Shown piece after piece: positions 25,079 through 33,279 of a stretch of 41,513 nucleotides of DNA. The stretch comes from Sulfurimonas sp. (lineage in GTDB: Bacteria; Campylobacterota; Campylobacteria; Campylobacterales; Sulfurimonadaceae). The DNA is taken from NCBI RefSeq assembly GCF_018698455.1, contig NZ_JABIOQ010000006.1:1-41513 (forward strand). The letters are read 5' to 3'. Each line of letters starts with the position of its first letter. The first letter of the stretch is position 1. The notes below the pieces were generated by a model. That model did no database searches. It was not told where the DNA came from and worked only from the letters and a program-made list of their open reading frames with translations. Made by a program: the position numbers and the translations under genes.

Positions 25079-25915
25079 TTTATACCTCTCACACATACTA
25101 ACATTTCCGGTTACTCCCCCGCTATGAATATATAACACCGACTCCTCTGTTTGGGACATAAGTGCCATCCACATAGCTGGTGCATACAGTAAGTCAAACT
25201 CTATTCCAGCACTTTTTAACTTCTCATAAATTTCATAAAACTCATCATAAAGTTTTGCAAAATGATACTTCTTTTGGGGCTCTAAGATTATAAGGTTACT
25301 TGGAATCTCTGCTAATGCACTCATCTGTTCTCGAAGATAAGTTACATCTCCAACACAGGGAGTAGTGTAAACTTTGTACTCAGGGAGAGCTAATGCTAGG
25401 TAAAGAGCTGTTGTCCCGGTTCCAGAAGGAGTAGCCACACTCTTAACCTCTAAGTTTTGGGCTCTAATTTCATCAGCTAAAACTTCGAGACCTTCTTTTG
25501 CACTTCTATGAGCTCCACCTTGATCTACTACTAATGTATATTCATCATTACTTAATGAAAGAGAAGCTACAAAACTTCTATAGAGTTCAAACTCTATCTC
25601 AGTATGTTTCATTCCTAGGCTAAGCGAATGAAAAAGGTTATCTTCTATTTCACTATGGAGTTTTTTACTTAGAGGCTTAGTATAGTAGAGAAACTCCCAT
25701 CCTTTTACCTTACATATAGCAGCTATAGCAAGCATGGCGTTTGACTGCATTCCACCATAAGAGATGATCGTTTTATATCTGTTTTTTGGAGTATTTAAAA
25801 GAGTGTACAGTTTTCTGTACTTATTTCCGGAGAGGTATTTGTCTATTTTGTCATCGCGTTTAACTAAAAAATCCCGTCCATCTAAAGTGATTTTAGAGAG
25901 AGGGGACATAGTCAT
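25067..25915 (-). CDS. PLP-dependent enzyme of the ACC deaminase / D-cysteine desulfhydrase family
   Basis: The 282 residues show 'FLVKRDDKIDKYLSGNKYRKLYTLL' with the PLP lysine (Lys32 in SGNKYRK), then 'KTIISYGGMQSNAMLAIAAIC' and 'SVATPSGTGTTALYLALAL', the Gly-rich phosphate-binding loop. This is fold-type II, close to DcyD and ACC deaminase. It is shorter than these (about 330), mainly near the C-terminus. A role in D-amino-acid or D-cysteine breakdown is plausible but unproved. Its promoter should lie in the short gap after the PpiC gene, or both may be one transcript. Confidence 0.85.
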   Translation of the reverse strand: MTMSPLSKITLDGRDFLVKRDDKIDKYLSGNKYRKLYTLLNTPKNRYKTIISYGGMQSNAMLAIAAICKVKGWEFLYYTKPLSKKLHSEIEDNLFHSLSLGMKHTEIEFELYRSFVASLSLSNDEYTLVVDQGGAHRSAKEGLEVLADEIRAQNLEVKSVATPSGTGTTALYLALALPEYKVYTTPCVGDVTYLREQMSALAEIPSNLIILEPQKKYHFAKLYDEFYEIYEKLKSAGIEFDLLYAPAMWMALMSQTEESVLYIHSGGVTGNVSMCERYKRRR

Positions 25916-25928
25916 ATCTATACTAGAT

Positions 25929-26759
25929 TTATTTTATAGTTGCTTTTTCATGAAGTTTTTTCATTACATCTTTCATGTATGATTTAAATTTTTCCATTTT
26001 TAAACGCTGTTCGATAAATGCTTTTACTTCCTTGTATGTTCTTGTTGCTGCTGCTTTTTTGTCTTCAAGATAAATAACATGAAAACCAAAGTTTGTTTCC
26101 ACTGGAGACAATGTTGCTGTTCCAACTTTCATACTAAATACTTTTTTGTTAAATGCAGGTACCATCTGTCCATCAGCGAAATAACCTAAATCTCCACCTT
26201 TTGGTCCACTAGGTCCTGTTGACTTTTCTTTAGCAAGCTCTATAAACTTCGACATTAGTTTTTCTCCACTTAGTGGTTTAATCTGTGCAATTATATTTTT
26301 TGCTTCGTCCTCGGTTTTAACTAAGATATGACGTGCATGAAGTGTCTCTTTTTGGTTAAACTCTTCTTTATTCTTGTCATAGTAACTCTTGAGGTCTTTA
26401 TCTGAAATTTTAATACTATTGAGTTGCTTCTTTTGCCACACTTGAACAGCCAACTCTTTTTTCATTCTCTCTTCTTGCTTTTTATATTCAGCCTCATACT
26501 CTTTTGTTTTAAGAATACCAGTATTTTTAGCATCGCCATATATTAGTTCTTTGCCAACTAACTGCTGAAGAACTTGCTGTCTTAATTCGTTAATTCTGTT
26601 TGCTGGAACTTCATTAAGACGACCTTGAGTCGCATTCATAAGTTCATTATCCACTTCACTTTGAGTGATTGCTTTGCCATTAACAGTTACTAAAGTAGTT
26701 GCAGAGAGTGCAATACCACTTAGTAAAAGAGTTGAGAGAAGTTTTGTAGCTGTGTTCAT
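25929..26759 (-). CDS. Periplasmic peptidyl-prolyl isomerase / chaperone, PEB4 (SurA-PpiC) type
   Basis: This 276-residue exported protein has a signal peptide (MNTATKLLSTLLLSGIALSATT), a SurA-like helical N-domain (about 25-130) and a parvulin rotamase domain ('LHARHILVKTEDEAKNII', 'STGPSGPKGGDLGYFADGQMVPAFNKKVFSM', 'ETNFGFHVIYLEDKKAA'), then a helical C-terminus. The layout matches PEB4/Cj0596 and HP0175 of Campylobacterota, which help outer-membrane proteins fold. It lies 13 bases before the PLP gene on the same strand. Confidence 0.93.
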   Translation of the reverse strand: MNTATKLLSTLLLSGIALSATTLVTVNGKAITQSEVDNELMNATQGRLNEVPANRINELRQQVLQQLVGKELIYGDAKNTGILKTKEYEAEYKKQEERMKKELAVQVWQKKQLNSIKISDKDLKSYYDKNKEEFNQKETLHARHILVKTEDEAKNIIAQIKPLSGEKLMSKFIELAKEKSTGPSGPKGGDLGYFADGQMVPAFNKKVFSMKVGTATLSPVETNFGFHVIYLEDKKAAATRTYKEVKAFIEQRLKMEKFKSYMKDVMKKLHEKATIK

Positions 26760-26837
26760 TTATATTCCTTCATTTATTGTTATTAGGAAGTGTAATCTTT
26801 ATTAACTAACACTTATTAAACAAACGAATATACTTTG

Positions 26838-28766
26838 CTATAAGTATCTACTTAAAATACTCTCTAACTTTTCTTTTGTTAGTGGTTTACTTAAGTAATC
26901 ATCGAATCCCTCTCCAAGAAGCATTTCTCTATCACCTTCCATTGCCATTGCAGTAAGTGCGACTATTGGAGTCTTTATATTTTGTCCAAAAGATTCTTTT
27001 ATCTCATGTGTTGCGATAATACCATTTTTATGTGGCATATCTATATCCATAAATATAATGTCATACTTAGTTTCTGCTGATGCGTCAACTGCTTCATTCC
27101 CATCAGAAGCCATTGATACTTTAATGTTATATGTCTCTAAAAGTATTTTTATTAGCTTTTGATTTATAACGTTATCTTCCACGACAAGTGCATGAGTTCT
27201 ACTTTTAAGTTCCATTTCCCTCTTTTCTTTGAACCCATGAACATGGTAAATAAAGTATAGTTGTTGTGCTATGATACTTGGGTGAAGAGGAAGATTTATC
27301 GTGTAGTTTACTTTATGTTCAAGCTTAGTTACGATATCTTGTCCAGTTGCTAATACTAAAATTATAGGAGTACCTTTTGCATAAGTTTCAAACTCATTTA
27401 TCCATGATGGCTCACTTTGATCTGCCAACAGATAGAGTGCATCAACACCATCATATATATTTTCATCCAACATATTTGATTTTACAACGTCAATGCCAAA
27501 TGAACGTAGGTAGAGTGTTAAAAGATTTGCTTCGTCTAGTAGTTTATTATCCAGTAACAGAACTTTGACTTTTTTCTTAGGTATTGGCTCAAAACTTTGA
27601 TCTTTGGACTCTTTAAAGTCTAAAACAAAATGCACTCTTGTTCCATCATCCTGACTTTTAATCTTAAGTTCAGAGTTAAGAAGGTTAACTAAACCACAAG
27701 AGAGACTCAGTCCAACACCCAGTCTTTCATCTGCCTGATTTGTTGAAGTAAAAGGTTCATTAAGAATGGCTACCTGCTCACTAGAGATACCTTTCCCTTT
27801 ATCTCTTACAGTAAAGCCAATAGTGCATTCTCCACTACTCAAGCGCTTCAAAAGCTTTATTTCTATGTTTACTCGGGAGCCTTTAGCTGTGTACTTTACT
27901 GCGTTTTCTGCGATAGAGTATAAAACTTGAGAAATTTTCTTTGGATCACCAAGAAGTACTTTTGGAATTTTGGGATCTATAAAAGTAATGACTTTAATAC
28001 CTTTTTCATATGCACCAAAATAAATACCCGAAAAAAGCTCTTCAACAACATGGATAAAATTAAATTCACTTAACTGAAGCTTTAAACGACCTGCTTGCAG
28101 TTGAGAAAGGTCTAAAAGAGTTTCAATGTTTGTCATCAAATTTTTTGAAGAACGGTTTATGAGACTCAGATATTCTTGTTGGCTCTCTGTTAGTTGTGTT
28201 TTATCAAGAAGCTCAATAAACCCGAGTATAGAGTTCATTGGTGTTCTAAACTCATGCCCTATATTAGATAAGAAATTTTGTTTTAGTTGTTCCACTTCAT
28301 GAATTTTTAGTTCAGACTCGTAGACTTTAGAAATATCTTCAAACTCTAAAATATAAACTTTAGAGTTTTTTTGGGACTTATGGGCCACTGCACTTATAGT
28401 CATTATCGAACCATCTTTACTTGCTATACTAACTCGATAGCCACCTTGCTGATGCTTCCTAATATAGTCTAACCAGCTCTTATCTGATTCGGTAAATATT
28501 TCTTCATATTCATCTAAAAAAAGGTCTCGAACACTTGCATTTTGTTCCCTAAACATATTAATATCATCATAGCCCATCACATCGAGGAATCTTTGGTTAG
28601 AGCCTATCCAACCAGGACCATCCATGAAATAAAGTATCATTAAACGACTATTGTTAACTATGTCAAGATAAAAATCTTTATCTAGCTGCTCATCTAACTC
28701 TGAGCTCTTTACTCGCCGTGTTTTATTTGTATTTTTATCTGATGAAAATAATGATAACATACCCAT
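26838..28766 (-). CDS. Hybrid sensor histidine kinase (PAS-HisKA-HATPase-pseudo-REC-REC)
   Basis: The likely start is the ATG at 28766, preceded by AGGAGA; an upstream ATG (28868) would overlap nth and lacks such a site. Domains in order are PAS (about 25-145), HisKA ('NFLSNIGHEFRTPMNSILGF', phospho-His), HATPase ('AENAVKYTAKG', 'VRDKGKGIS', 'GVGLSLSCGL'), a receiver-like domain without phospho-Asp ('ALYLLADQSEPSW') and a full receiver ('ALVVEDN', 'DIIFMDIDMPHKNG', 'ALTAMAM', 'LSKPLTKEKL'). No transmembrane segment is visible in the chosen form, so sensing is cytoplasmic. No HPt or output regulator is adjacent. Confidence 0.93.
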   Translation of the reverse strand: MGMLSLFSSDKNTNKTRRVKSSELDEQLDKDFYLDIVNNSRLMILYFMDGPGWIGSNQRFLDVMGYDDINMFREQNASVRDLFLDEYEEIFTESDKSWLDYIRKHQQGGYRVSIASKDGSIMTISAVAHKSQKNSKVYILEFEDISKVYESELKIHEVEQLKQNFLSNIGHEFRTPMNSILGFIELLDKTQLTESQQEYLSLINRSSKNLMTNIETLLDLSQLQAGRLKLQLSEFNFIHVVEELFSGIYFGAYEKGIKVITFIDPKIPKVLLGDPKKISQVLYSIAENAVKYTAKGSRVNIEIKLLKRLSSGECTIGFTVRDKGKGISSEQVAILNEPFTSTNQADERLGVGLSLSCGLVNLLNSELKIKSQDDGTRVHFVLDFKESKDQSFEPIPKKKVKVLLLDNKLLDEANLLTLYLRSFGIDVVKSNMLDENIYDGVDALYLLADQSEPSWINEFETYAKGTPIILVLATGQDIVTKLEHKVNYTINLPLHPSIIAQQLYFIYHVHGFKEKREMELKSRTHALVVEDNVINQKLIKILLETYNIKVSMASDGNEAVDASAETKYDIIFMDIDMPHKNGIIATHEIKESFGQNIKTPIVALTAMAMEGDREMLLGEGFDDYLSKPLTKEKLESILSRYL

Positions 28767-28794
28767 AAGATATCTCCTAAGTGAAAAATATACT

Positions 28795-28823
28795 TTGATT
28801 ATAACACAAAATATTGCTAGAAT
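28795..28823 (+). promoter_or_regulatory. Sigma-70 type promoter for nth, possibly leaderless
   Basis: TTGATT (28795-28800), exactly 17 bases, then TAGAAT (28818-28823). Transcription would start near 28830, the A of the nth ATG. No ribosome site precedes that ATG. The motif is good but not tested. Confidence 0.55.
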
Positions 28824-28829
28824 ACAGTT

Positions 28830-29471
28830 ATGAAAAAAGCCACAAGAAAAGAGATAGCTGAAATACATCAGCTTTTTATTGATAGATATGATGATGCGGT
28901 TACAGAGCTTACTTATAAAAATGCTTATGAACTTGTTGTAGCCGTAGCACTTTCAGCACAATGCACGGACAAACGAGTAAATATTCTAACTCCACCATTA
29001 TTTGAGAATTACCCTTCTCCTCAGTCATTAGCTATTGCAGAGCTTGATGATGTCAAGAAGTTTATCAACTCTTGCTCATTTTTCAATAACAAGGCTAAAA
29101 ATATTATAGCTATGGCACAAAGAGTTGTGGAAGTATATGATGGTGAGATACCTTTAGATAGTAAAGAACTCCAGACACTTGCTGGGGTCGGTCAAAAAAC
29201 AGCAAATGTTGTAATGATAGAATATACGGGTGCAAACCTTATGGCTGTAGACACTCATGTCTTTCGTGTAGCACATAGACTTGGTTTAAGTGATGATAAA
29301 ACAGCAATTAAAACAGAAGCCACACTAGCTAAAAAGTTCAAAAACAACCTTCATGCCTTGCATCAAGGAATGGTTCTTTTTGGTCGTTATATATGTAAGG
29401 CAAAAAATCCTAGCTGTGATGAGTGTTTTTTAACCGAGTATTGTAAAACAAAAGAAACTTTCAAAGTTTAG
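28830..29471 (+). CDS. nth: Endonuclease III (DNA glycosylase/AP lyase)
   Basis: The 213-residue base-excision enzyme has the helix-hairpin-helix 'LQTLAGVGQKTANVVM' with the catalytic Lys, 'AVDTHVFRVAHRLGL' with the catalytic Asp, and the iron-sulfur cluster ligands C-x6-C-x2-C-x5-C in 'ICKAKNPSCDECFLTEYC'. It removes oxidised pyrimidines. It has normal length and is divergent from the hybrid kinase gene. Confidence 0.96.
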   Translation: MKKATRKEIAEIHQLFIDRYDDAVTELTYKNAYELVVAVALSAQCTDKRVNILTPPLFENYPSPQSLAIAELDDVKKFINSCSFFNNKAKNIIAMAQRVVEVYDGEIPLDSKELQTLAGVGQKTANVVMIEYTGANLMAVDTHVFRVAHRLGLSDDKTAIKTEATLAKKFKNNLHALHQGMVLFGRYICKAKNPSCDECFLTEYCKTKETFKV

Positions 29472-29484
29472 ATATAATTTGATT

Positions 29485-29715
29485 ATGATTAAAAAAATTA
29501 TATTATTCTTTTTACTTGTTTTTATGAGTATTTTATTCACTGCATGTATCAACAAGCATGGTGTCTCAGCAAAATACTATAGTGGCTGTAAAGAATATTA
29601 TGACTTACAGGGTTACTATCATAAAGAGTGTGGAGAAGATGACATTTTTACATATAAAGAAGCTGGTGAATTTTTAAAAAAGAAAGATACGACACCTAAG
29701 GGTAACGTTTATTAA
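29485..29715 (+). CDS. Small putative lipoprotein
   Basis: The 76-residue product begins MIKKIILFFLLVFMSILFTAC, a signal peptide with a lipobox-like FTAC. The mature part is short and polar with several Tyr and two Cys (YYSGCKEYYDLQGYYHKECGEDD). I do not recognise a family. It starts 13 bases after nth and is probably co-transcribed with it. The ATG at 29485 is chosen; a TTG 6 bases upstream is in frame. Confidence 0.6.
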   Translation: MIKKIILFFLLVFMSILFTACINKHGVSAKYYSGCKEYYDLQGYYHKECGEDDIFTYKEAGEFLKKKDTTPKGNVY

Positions 29716-29727
29716 AGGAAGAGAAAA

Positions 29728-29853
29728 ATGAGTACAGGACTAATAGTATTTTTTGTGATTACTACCATTATAGGTATTGGTGTGGTTGTTATTTTTAGTG
29801 TTGACAGCATAAGTGCTAAAATTTTTGGAGCTGACGACAGAGGAAAAAAGTAA
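29728..29853 (+). CDS. Tiny single-span membrane protein (41 residues)
   Basis: The frame 29728-29853 encodes MSTGLIVFFVITTIIGIGVV followed by VIFSVDSISAKIFGADDRGKK. It has an AAGGAAGAG ribosome site just upstream and lies 12 bases after the preceding small lipoprotein gene. One membrane span and a charged tail are visible. I do not recognise it; the good ribosome site and spacing argue that it is real. Confidence 0.55.
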   Translation: MSTGLIVFFVITTIIGIGVVVIFSVDSISAKIFGADDRGKK

Positions 29854-29881
29854 GCGACTACTTTATAGCTATAAAGGTCGC
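29854..29881. terminator. Bidirectional hairpin between the tiny membrane gene and cmoA
   Basis: GCGAC-TA-CTTTATA (29854-29867), a 2-base centre, TATAAAG-GTCGC (29870-29881): 12 paired bases with a 2-base bulge. It overlaps the end of cmoA (stop at 29858-29860), so its plus-strand role is to stop the nth run and its minus-strand role is to stop cmoA. Confidence 0.65.
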
Positions 29882-30565
29882 AAAATTTGCCCAACGAAAA
29901 ACAACTTCACAATGAGAAAATCCACAATTAAGCGCCATTTTAATGTTTTCTTCTTCACTATAGGGAACTAATACATTCTCCAAAGCCTCGCGTTTTTGCA
30001 TAATTTCATACTCAGAATAACCTTGAGTCTTTTTAAAGTCATAATAGCATTCTATCAAATCTTTGTTGAGTTTTGTTTGATGAGAAATAACCTTTTCACT
30101 AAAAATAAAAACACCTTTTTCCCTCATAGAATCAGCTATCTTCTTTACAAGTTCTTCACGAACTAAAGGACGAATAAACTGAAGTGTATAGTTACTTATA
30201 AATACATCTGCTTTTTTATACTCGTATTCCAAGATATCTGCATTTTTCACATCTATTTTCACACCATATGCTTCACATTTTCGGCGAGCTTGTGCAAGCA
30301 TAGCTTCTGAGTTATCCAGACCAATAAGTTCTGCATTTACTTCTAGCCCTCTGTGAATATTTAAGAGTAATGAAGCGGTGGAACAACCAAGGTCATATAA
30401 CACACCACCCTCTTCTAAATTTTTAAGTGCAAAAAACTGAGTTATTTTTTGACTCTCTTTATAAAAAGGGACACTGCGTTCAAGCATATCATCAAAGACA
30501 GCGGCAACTTCTTCATCAAACTCAAACTGCTTTTTTATCGGTTTTGTAAATACTGTATCATTCAT
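29858..30565 (-). CDS. cmoA: Carboxy-S-adenosyl-L-methionine synthase CmoA
   Basis: This 235-residue SAM-fold enzyme turns SAM and prephenate into carboxy-SAM for wobble uridine cmo5U34 modification of tRNA. Motifs: '[22 protein letters not shown]' at the start, '[13 protein letters not shown]', '[21 protein letters not shown]', '[10 protein letters not shown]' and the C-terminal '[13 protein letters not shown]', all typical of CmoA. CmoB is not in the window. Confidence 0.95.
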   Translation of the reverse strand: MNDTVFTKPIKKQFEFDEEVAAVFDDMLERSVPFYKESQKITQFFALKNLEEGGVLYDLGCSTASLLLNIHRGLEVNAELIGLDNSEAMLAQARRKCEAYGVKIDVKNADILEYEYKKADVFISNYTLQFIRPLVREELVKKIADSMREKGVFIFSEKVISHQTKLNKDLIECYYDFKKTQGYSEYEIMQKREALENVLVPYSEEENIKMALNCGFSHCEVVFRWANFATFIAIK

Positions 30566-30613
30566 AATGTAATTTTATCTAAATTAGCATATAATTAAAC
30601 AAAAAGGGGTCAA

Positions 30614-30928
30614 ATGGAACTTTCTGTCTCAAACTTAATGATGTTATTTTTTCTATTTGCTTTAACTACAAGTCTCTGGAAGGTTTATCCTTTTTTACAA
30701 ACAAAAACGCTCAAAGATAATGATAAAACGGATGAAGCCCAGATGCAATTAAAAGAGTTAATGTTAAAAATCATAAAAGAAAATAATGAAGATTTAAAAA
30801 GAGAGGAACTCTTTTTGAAAATGAAAGAAGATAAGGATTTTGACAGTAAACTCTTTTGGCGTTTTAATCAAAATCGTTTAAACCACCTTATTAAAGCTCA
30901 TGACCGGGAACACTTTACTAATAATTAG
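30614..30928 (+). CDS. Small membrane-anchored protein, function unknown
   Basis: The 104 residues consist of one N-terminal membrane helix (NLMMLFFLFALTTSLWKVYPFL) and a charged helical cytoplasmic part (LKELMLKIIKENNEDLKREELFLKMKEDKDF), ending 'FWRFNQNRLNHLIKAHDREHFTNN'. An AAAGGGG ribosome site precedes the ATG. It is divergent from cmoA. I cannot assign a family. Confidence 0.6.
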   Translation: MELSVSNLMMLFFLFALTTSLWKVYPFLQTKTLKDNDKTDEAQMQLKELMLKIIKENNEDLKREELFLKMKEDKDFDSKLFWRFNQNRLNHLIKAHDREHFTNN

Positions 30929-31044
30929 TATATTAAAGTAAGTTATACCACCTTGGAAAAATAAAACCACACTTGTGTAGAAAAATAGAAAATTTCTAAG
31001 TAATATTCTTTTTTTAAGAAAAATTAAGCATTAGTTAAATAATC

Positions 31045-31072
31045 TTTACATATTATGTATTTATCTTATAAT
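31045..31072 (+). promoter_or_regulatory. Sigma-70 type promoter of the four-gene envelope operon
   Basis: TTTACA (31045-31050), a 16-base spacer and a perfect TATAAT (31067-31072) lie just before an AAGGGAA ribosome site and the ATG at 31091. This would start the transcript at about 31079 and cover the run to 36105. Confidence 0.6.
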
Positions 31073-31090
31073 TGACAAAGGGAATTAATA

Positions 31091-32014
31091 ATGTTTACAA
31101 ATGTTATCAGAACAGCTCTATTTTTCTTAGGTCTTACAATGATTTTAGGAGGTTGTGCTAAAAAACAACTCCTTCTAAATACATATGTAGCTCCTAAAAA
31201 GCCTAAAGAAGTTACTCAAATGCTTGATCAAAGCACATCATCTGCAGGTTTTTTAGAAATAGAAATAGTGAAAAATATTTTAAAAGCCGATGGAATAAAG
31301 TCGGATAAATCTTTTGATAGTAAACTTCTTTCAAGTTTGAAAAAATTCATTACACAAACTAATTTCATTTCTATTAGTGAGGTTGAAGATAAGGGAAGTC
31401 TTTCTCTTGACATGAAAGTTTTAGTATTTGAATATAAAACTACTTCAAATACTATAACAGGTTTAGTAGGTGTAGAGTTTAACATTCGAAAAGATGGAAC
31501 AGTTTTTTATTCACAAAATTATAAACATAATATTAAAAGATACTCAAAAGCTGGAAAACAAGGTTTACCTTCTAGAGCGCAACTACTTTCTGAAGCATCG
31601 GACTATTTAGCTAAAAAACTCATTAAAGACATCTCTCCTATGCAGACACGTAAACTTGTTGAGATTATGTCACTTCCAAGTGAACTTGAATATACACAGA
31701 AATATGCAAAAGACAAGAATTACGAGGGTGCTATAAAGGGTATGAAGAAGTACGATGGTGAAAAAACATATGAGTATTATTTTAACCTTGCTGTATATTA
31801 TGAAGCATTAGCTTCTAAAACTGATGATTTAGCACTGTTGACAAAAGCGGATGAGTATTATGAAAAAGCAATGCAACTGAGTGAAGGATCAAATGAAATC
31901 ATTACAAAAGGGAAATCTAAGTTCGACAAGTACTATAAGATAATAAAAAAAGTTGCTGATCAAAAAGCCAAAAATGCTGTGCAAGACGACAACAGCATGT
32001 TTCAAATTCTATAA
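31091..32014 (+). CDS. Lipoprotein with possible CsgG/LpoB-like domain and TPR-like C-terminus
   Basis: The 307 residues start with a lipoprotein signal (…LFFLGLTMILGGC; cut before Cys22). Residues about 45-180 have the alternating pattern of CsgG/LpoB-type periplasmic domains ('DSKLLSSLKKFITQTNFISISE', 'LSLDMKVLVFEYKTT', 'EASDYLAKKLIKDISP'). Residues about 195-275 look like two TPR units ('YAKDKNYEGAIKGMKKY', 'YFNLAVYYEALAS', 'LTKADEYYEKAMQLSEG'). It is probably anchored to the outer membrane. It is first of a four-gene run; the domain call is inference and needs a profile search. Confidence 0.65.
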   Translation: MFTNVIRTALFFLGLTMILGGCAKKQLLLNTYVAPKKPKEVTQMLDQSTSSAGFLEIEIVKNILKADGIKSDKSFDSKLLSSLKKFITQTNFISISEVEDKGSLSLDMKVLVFEYKTTSNTITGLVGVEFNIRKDGTVFYSQNYKHNIKRYSKAGKQGLPSRAQLLSEASDYLAKKLIKDISPMQTRKLVEIMSLPSELEYTQKYAKDKNYEGAIKGMKKYDGEKTYEYYFNLAVYYEALASKTDDLALLTKADEYYEKAMQLSEGSNEIITKGKSKFDKYYKIIKKVADQKAKNAVQDDNSMFQIL

Positions 32015-32031
32015 AACAACAAGGAAAATGA

Positions 32032-33279
32032 ATGTTAAAAAAGATTAAAAGTTCATCAATCAAGTTAAGTATAGTTGCAGCATTAGCTGTAAGTCCGTTT
32101 TCATTATATGCAGCTTCTGCTGGAGGAATGATTGAAGGTTCTTCAGAGTCTTCAAGTGCTATGCTAGAAGACCCAAGTTTTGAAAAGCAGATAGTAAGAA
32201 TTAATGTTGGTATAAACTTAGTAAGAATCAATACTGACATCTTAGAGAGTATGCCTGTTTCACAAGATAGTGAATGGGTTGATAAAGTTGTTTCAGCGGT
32301 AGACTATGCTACTGTAAATAATTTAGATGCAGTGAAGTACGATGCATATTACTCTACTGTAAACGTTACTAATGCCCTTCTTGGTAAAGCAGTTTCTATT
32401 AGAATGAGTCCTCTTGAAGCTAGACTATTTTGGCAAGCATCTGTACTATACAAAAATAAAACAAATGGAAATAAAGGTTTTAATATACCTAATATGAATG
32501 TTTTTCCTGATATTTCAGACACAAAGACATACACTTCATTTAAATCAGATTCAAAAGTTTCATTCATAGATGTTGAAGCTGCTAGTGGAAATTTATATAA
32601 CAATGTTGAAGATGCTGTTATATCATTACTTCCAGAAGATTTACAAGAAGCGGTTAGTTCTGCAAAGTCTGAATATATTACAGCAAGAGATGAACTAGGT
32701 AGTGCTACATCAGATGTAAAAACAATCGATGCTTGGTTAGATGATGATGCTAATGCACAAAGCGGTGAAAGAGCTGATAAAGAAGCAGAACTTGAGACAG
32801 CGACAGTACTAGAAGAAGAGAGAGGAGCTGCTTTTGAAGAGAAAGAAAATGTTTATTTTGAATTAATTACGAGTGGAGCAGAAGCTATCGAATCTAATTT
32901 TGATGAATCTAAGGTTCCTTTAGCTAAAAAACTTGTAAATTTATTAGATGCAGTTGATAATAACGCATTTGGTGCAGTCAGTATGTTCGCATCAGCAACT
33001 GCAGGTATGGCAAGAGGTTCCGGAATGATAGAAAAGGAATTAAAGGCAATGACAATAGCACAAGGCTTAACTAGTTTAGTTGGTAATCAAAAAGAATTTA
33101 TAGGTGAAAGATTATCAAGACTTGGAGTAGGTACTTTATTAGCTCTTCCAAATATATTTATTGGTAGCTACTATGCAGGTTCACAGTCAAGTAAAATAGG
33201 AAAATATCAGGACATTGTAAATGCAGTGTTAGATGGTGCAGAGGCAGCTAAATCAAGTGCTGATGAAGCTACTAAATAA
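32032..33279 (+). CDS. Exported protein of unknown function with a coiled-coil region
   Basis: I do not recognise this 415-residue protein. A cleavable signal peptide is clear (SSIKLSIVAALAVSPFSLYAAS). A mixed domain follows (about 50-190), then an acidic, Ala/Glu-rich coiled-coil-like stretch (about 200-280, 'ERADKEAELETATVLEEERGAAFEEKENVYFE'). A helical C-terminal part contains a hydrophobic stretch ('LGVGTLLALPNIFIGSYYAG', about 364-383) that could touch a membrane. It overlaps the next gene by one base and sits between two lipoprotein genes, so it is likely periplasmic and works with them. Confidence 0.65.
   Translation: MLKKIKSSSIKLSIVAALAVSPFSLYAASAGGMIEGSSESSSAMLEDPSFEKQIVRINVGINLVRINTDILESMPVSQDSEWVDKVVSAVDYATVNNLDAVKYDAYYSTVNVTNALLGKAVSIRMSPLEARLFWQASVLYKNKTNGNKGFNIPNMNVFPDISDTKTYTSFKSDSKVSFIDVEAASGNLYNNVEDAVISLLPEDLQEAVSSAKSEYITARDELGSATSDVKTIDAWLDDDANAQSGERADKEAELETATVLEEERGAAFEEKENVYFELITSGAEAIESNFDESKVPLAKKLVNLLDAVDNNAFGAVSMFASATAGMARGSGMIEKELKAMTIAQGLTSLVGNQKEFIGERLSRLGVGTLLALPNIFIGSYYAGSQSSKIGKYQDIVNAVLDGAEAAKSSADEATK

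Noticed and set aside
30004-30020. CTTGAGT half-site within cmoA
   Set aside because: A single half-site inside a coding region, with no matching ACTCAAG at N7, so it is not counted as an HspR operator.
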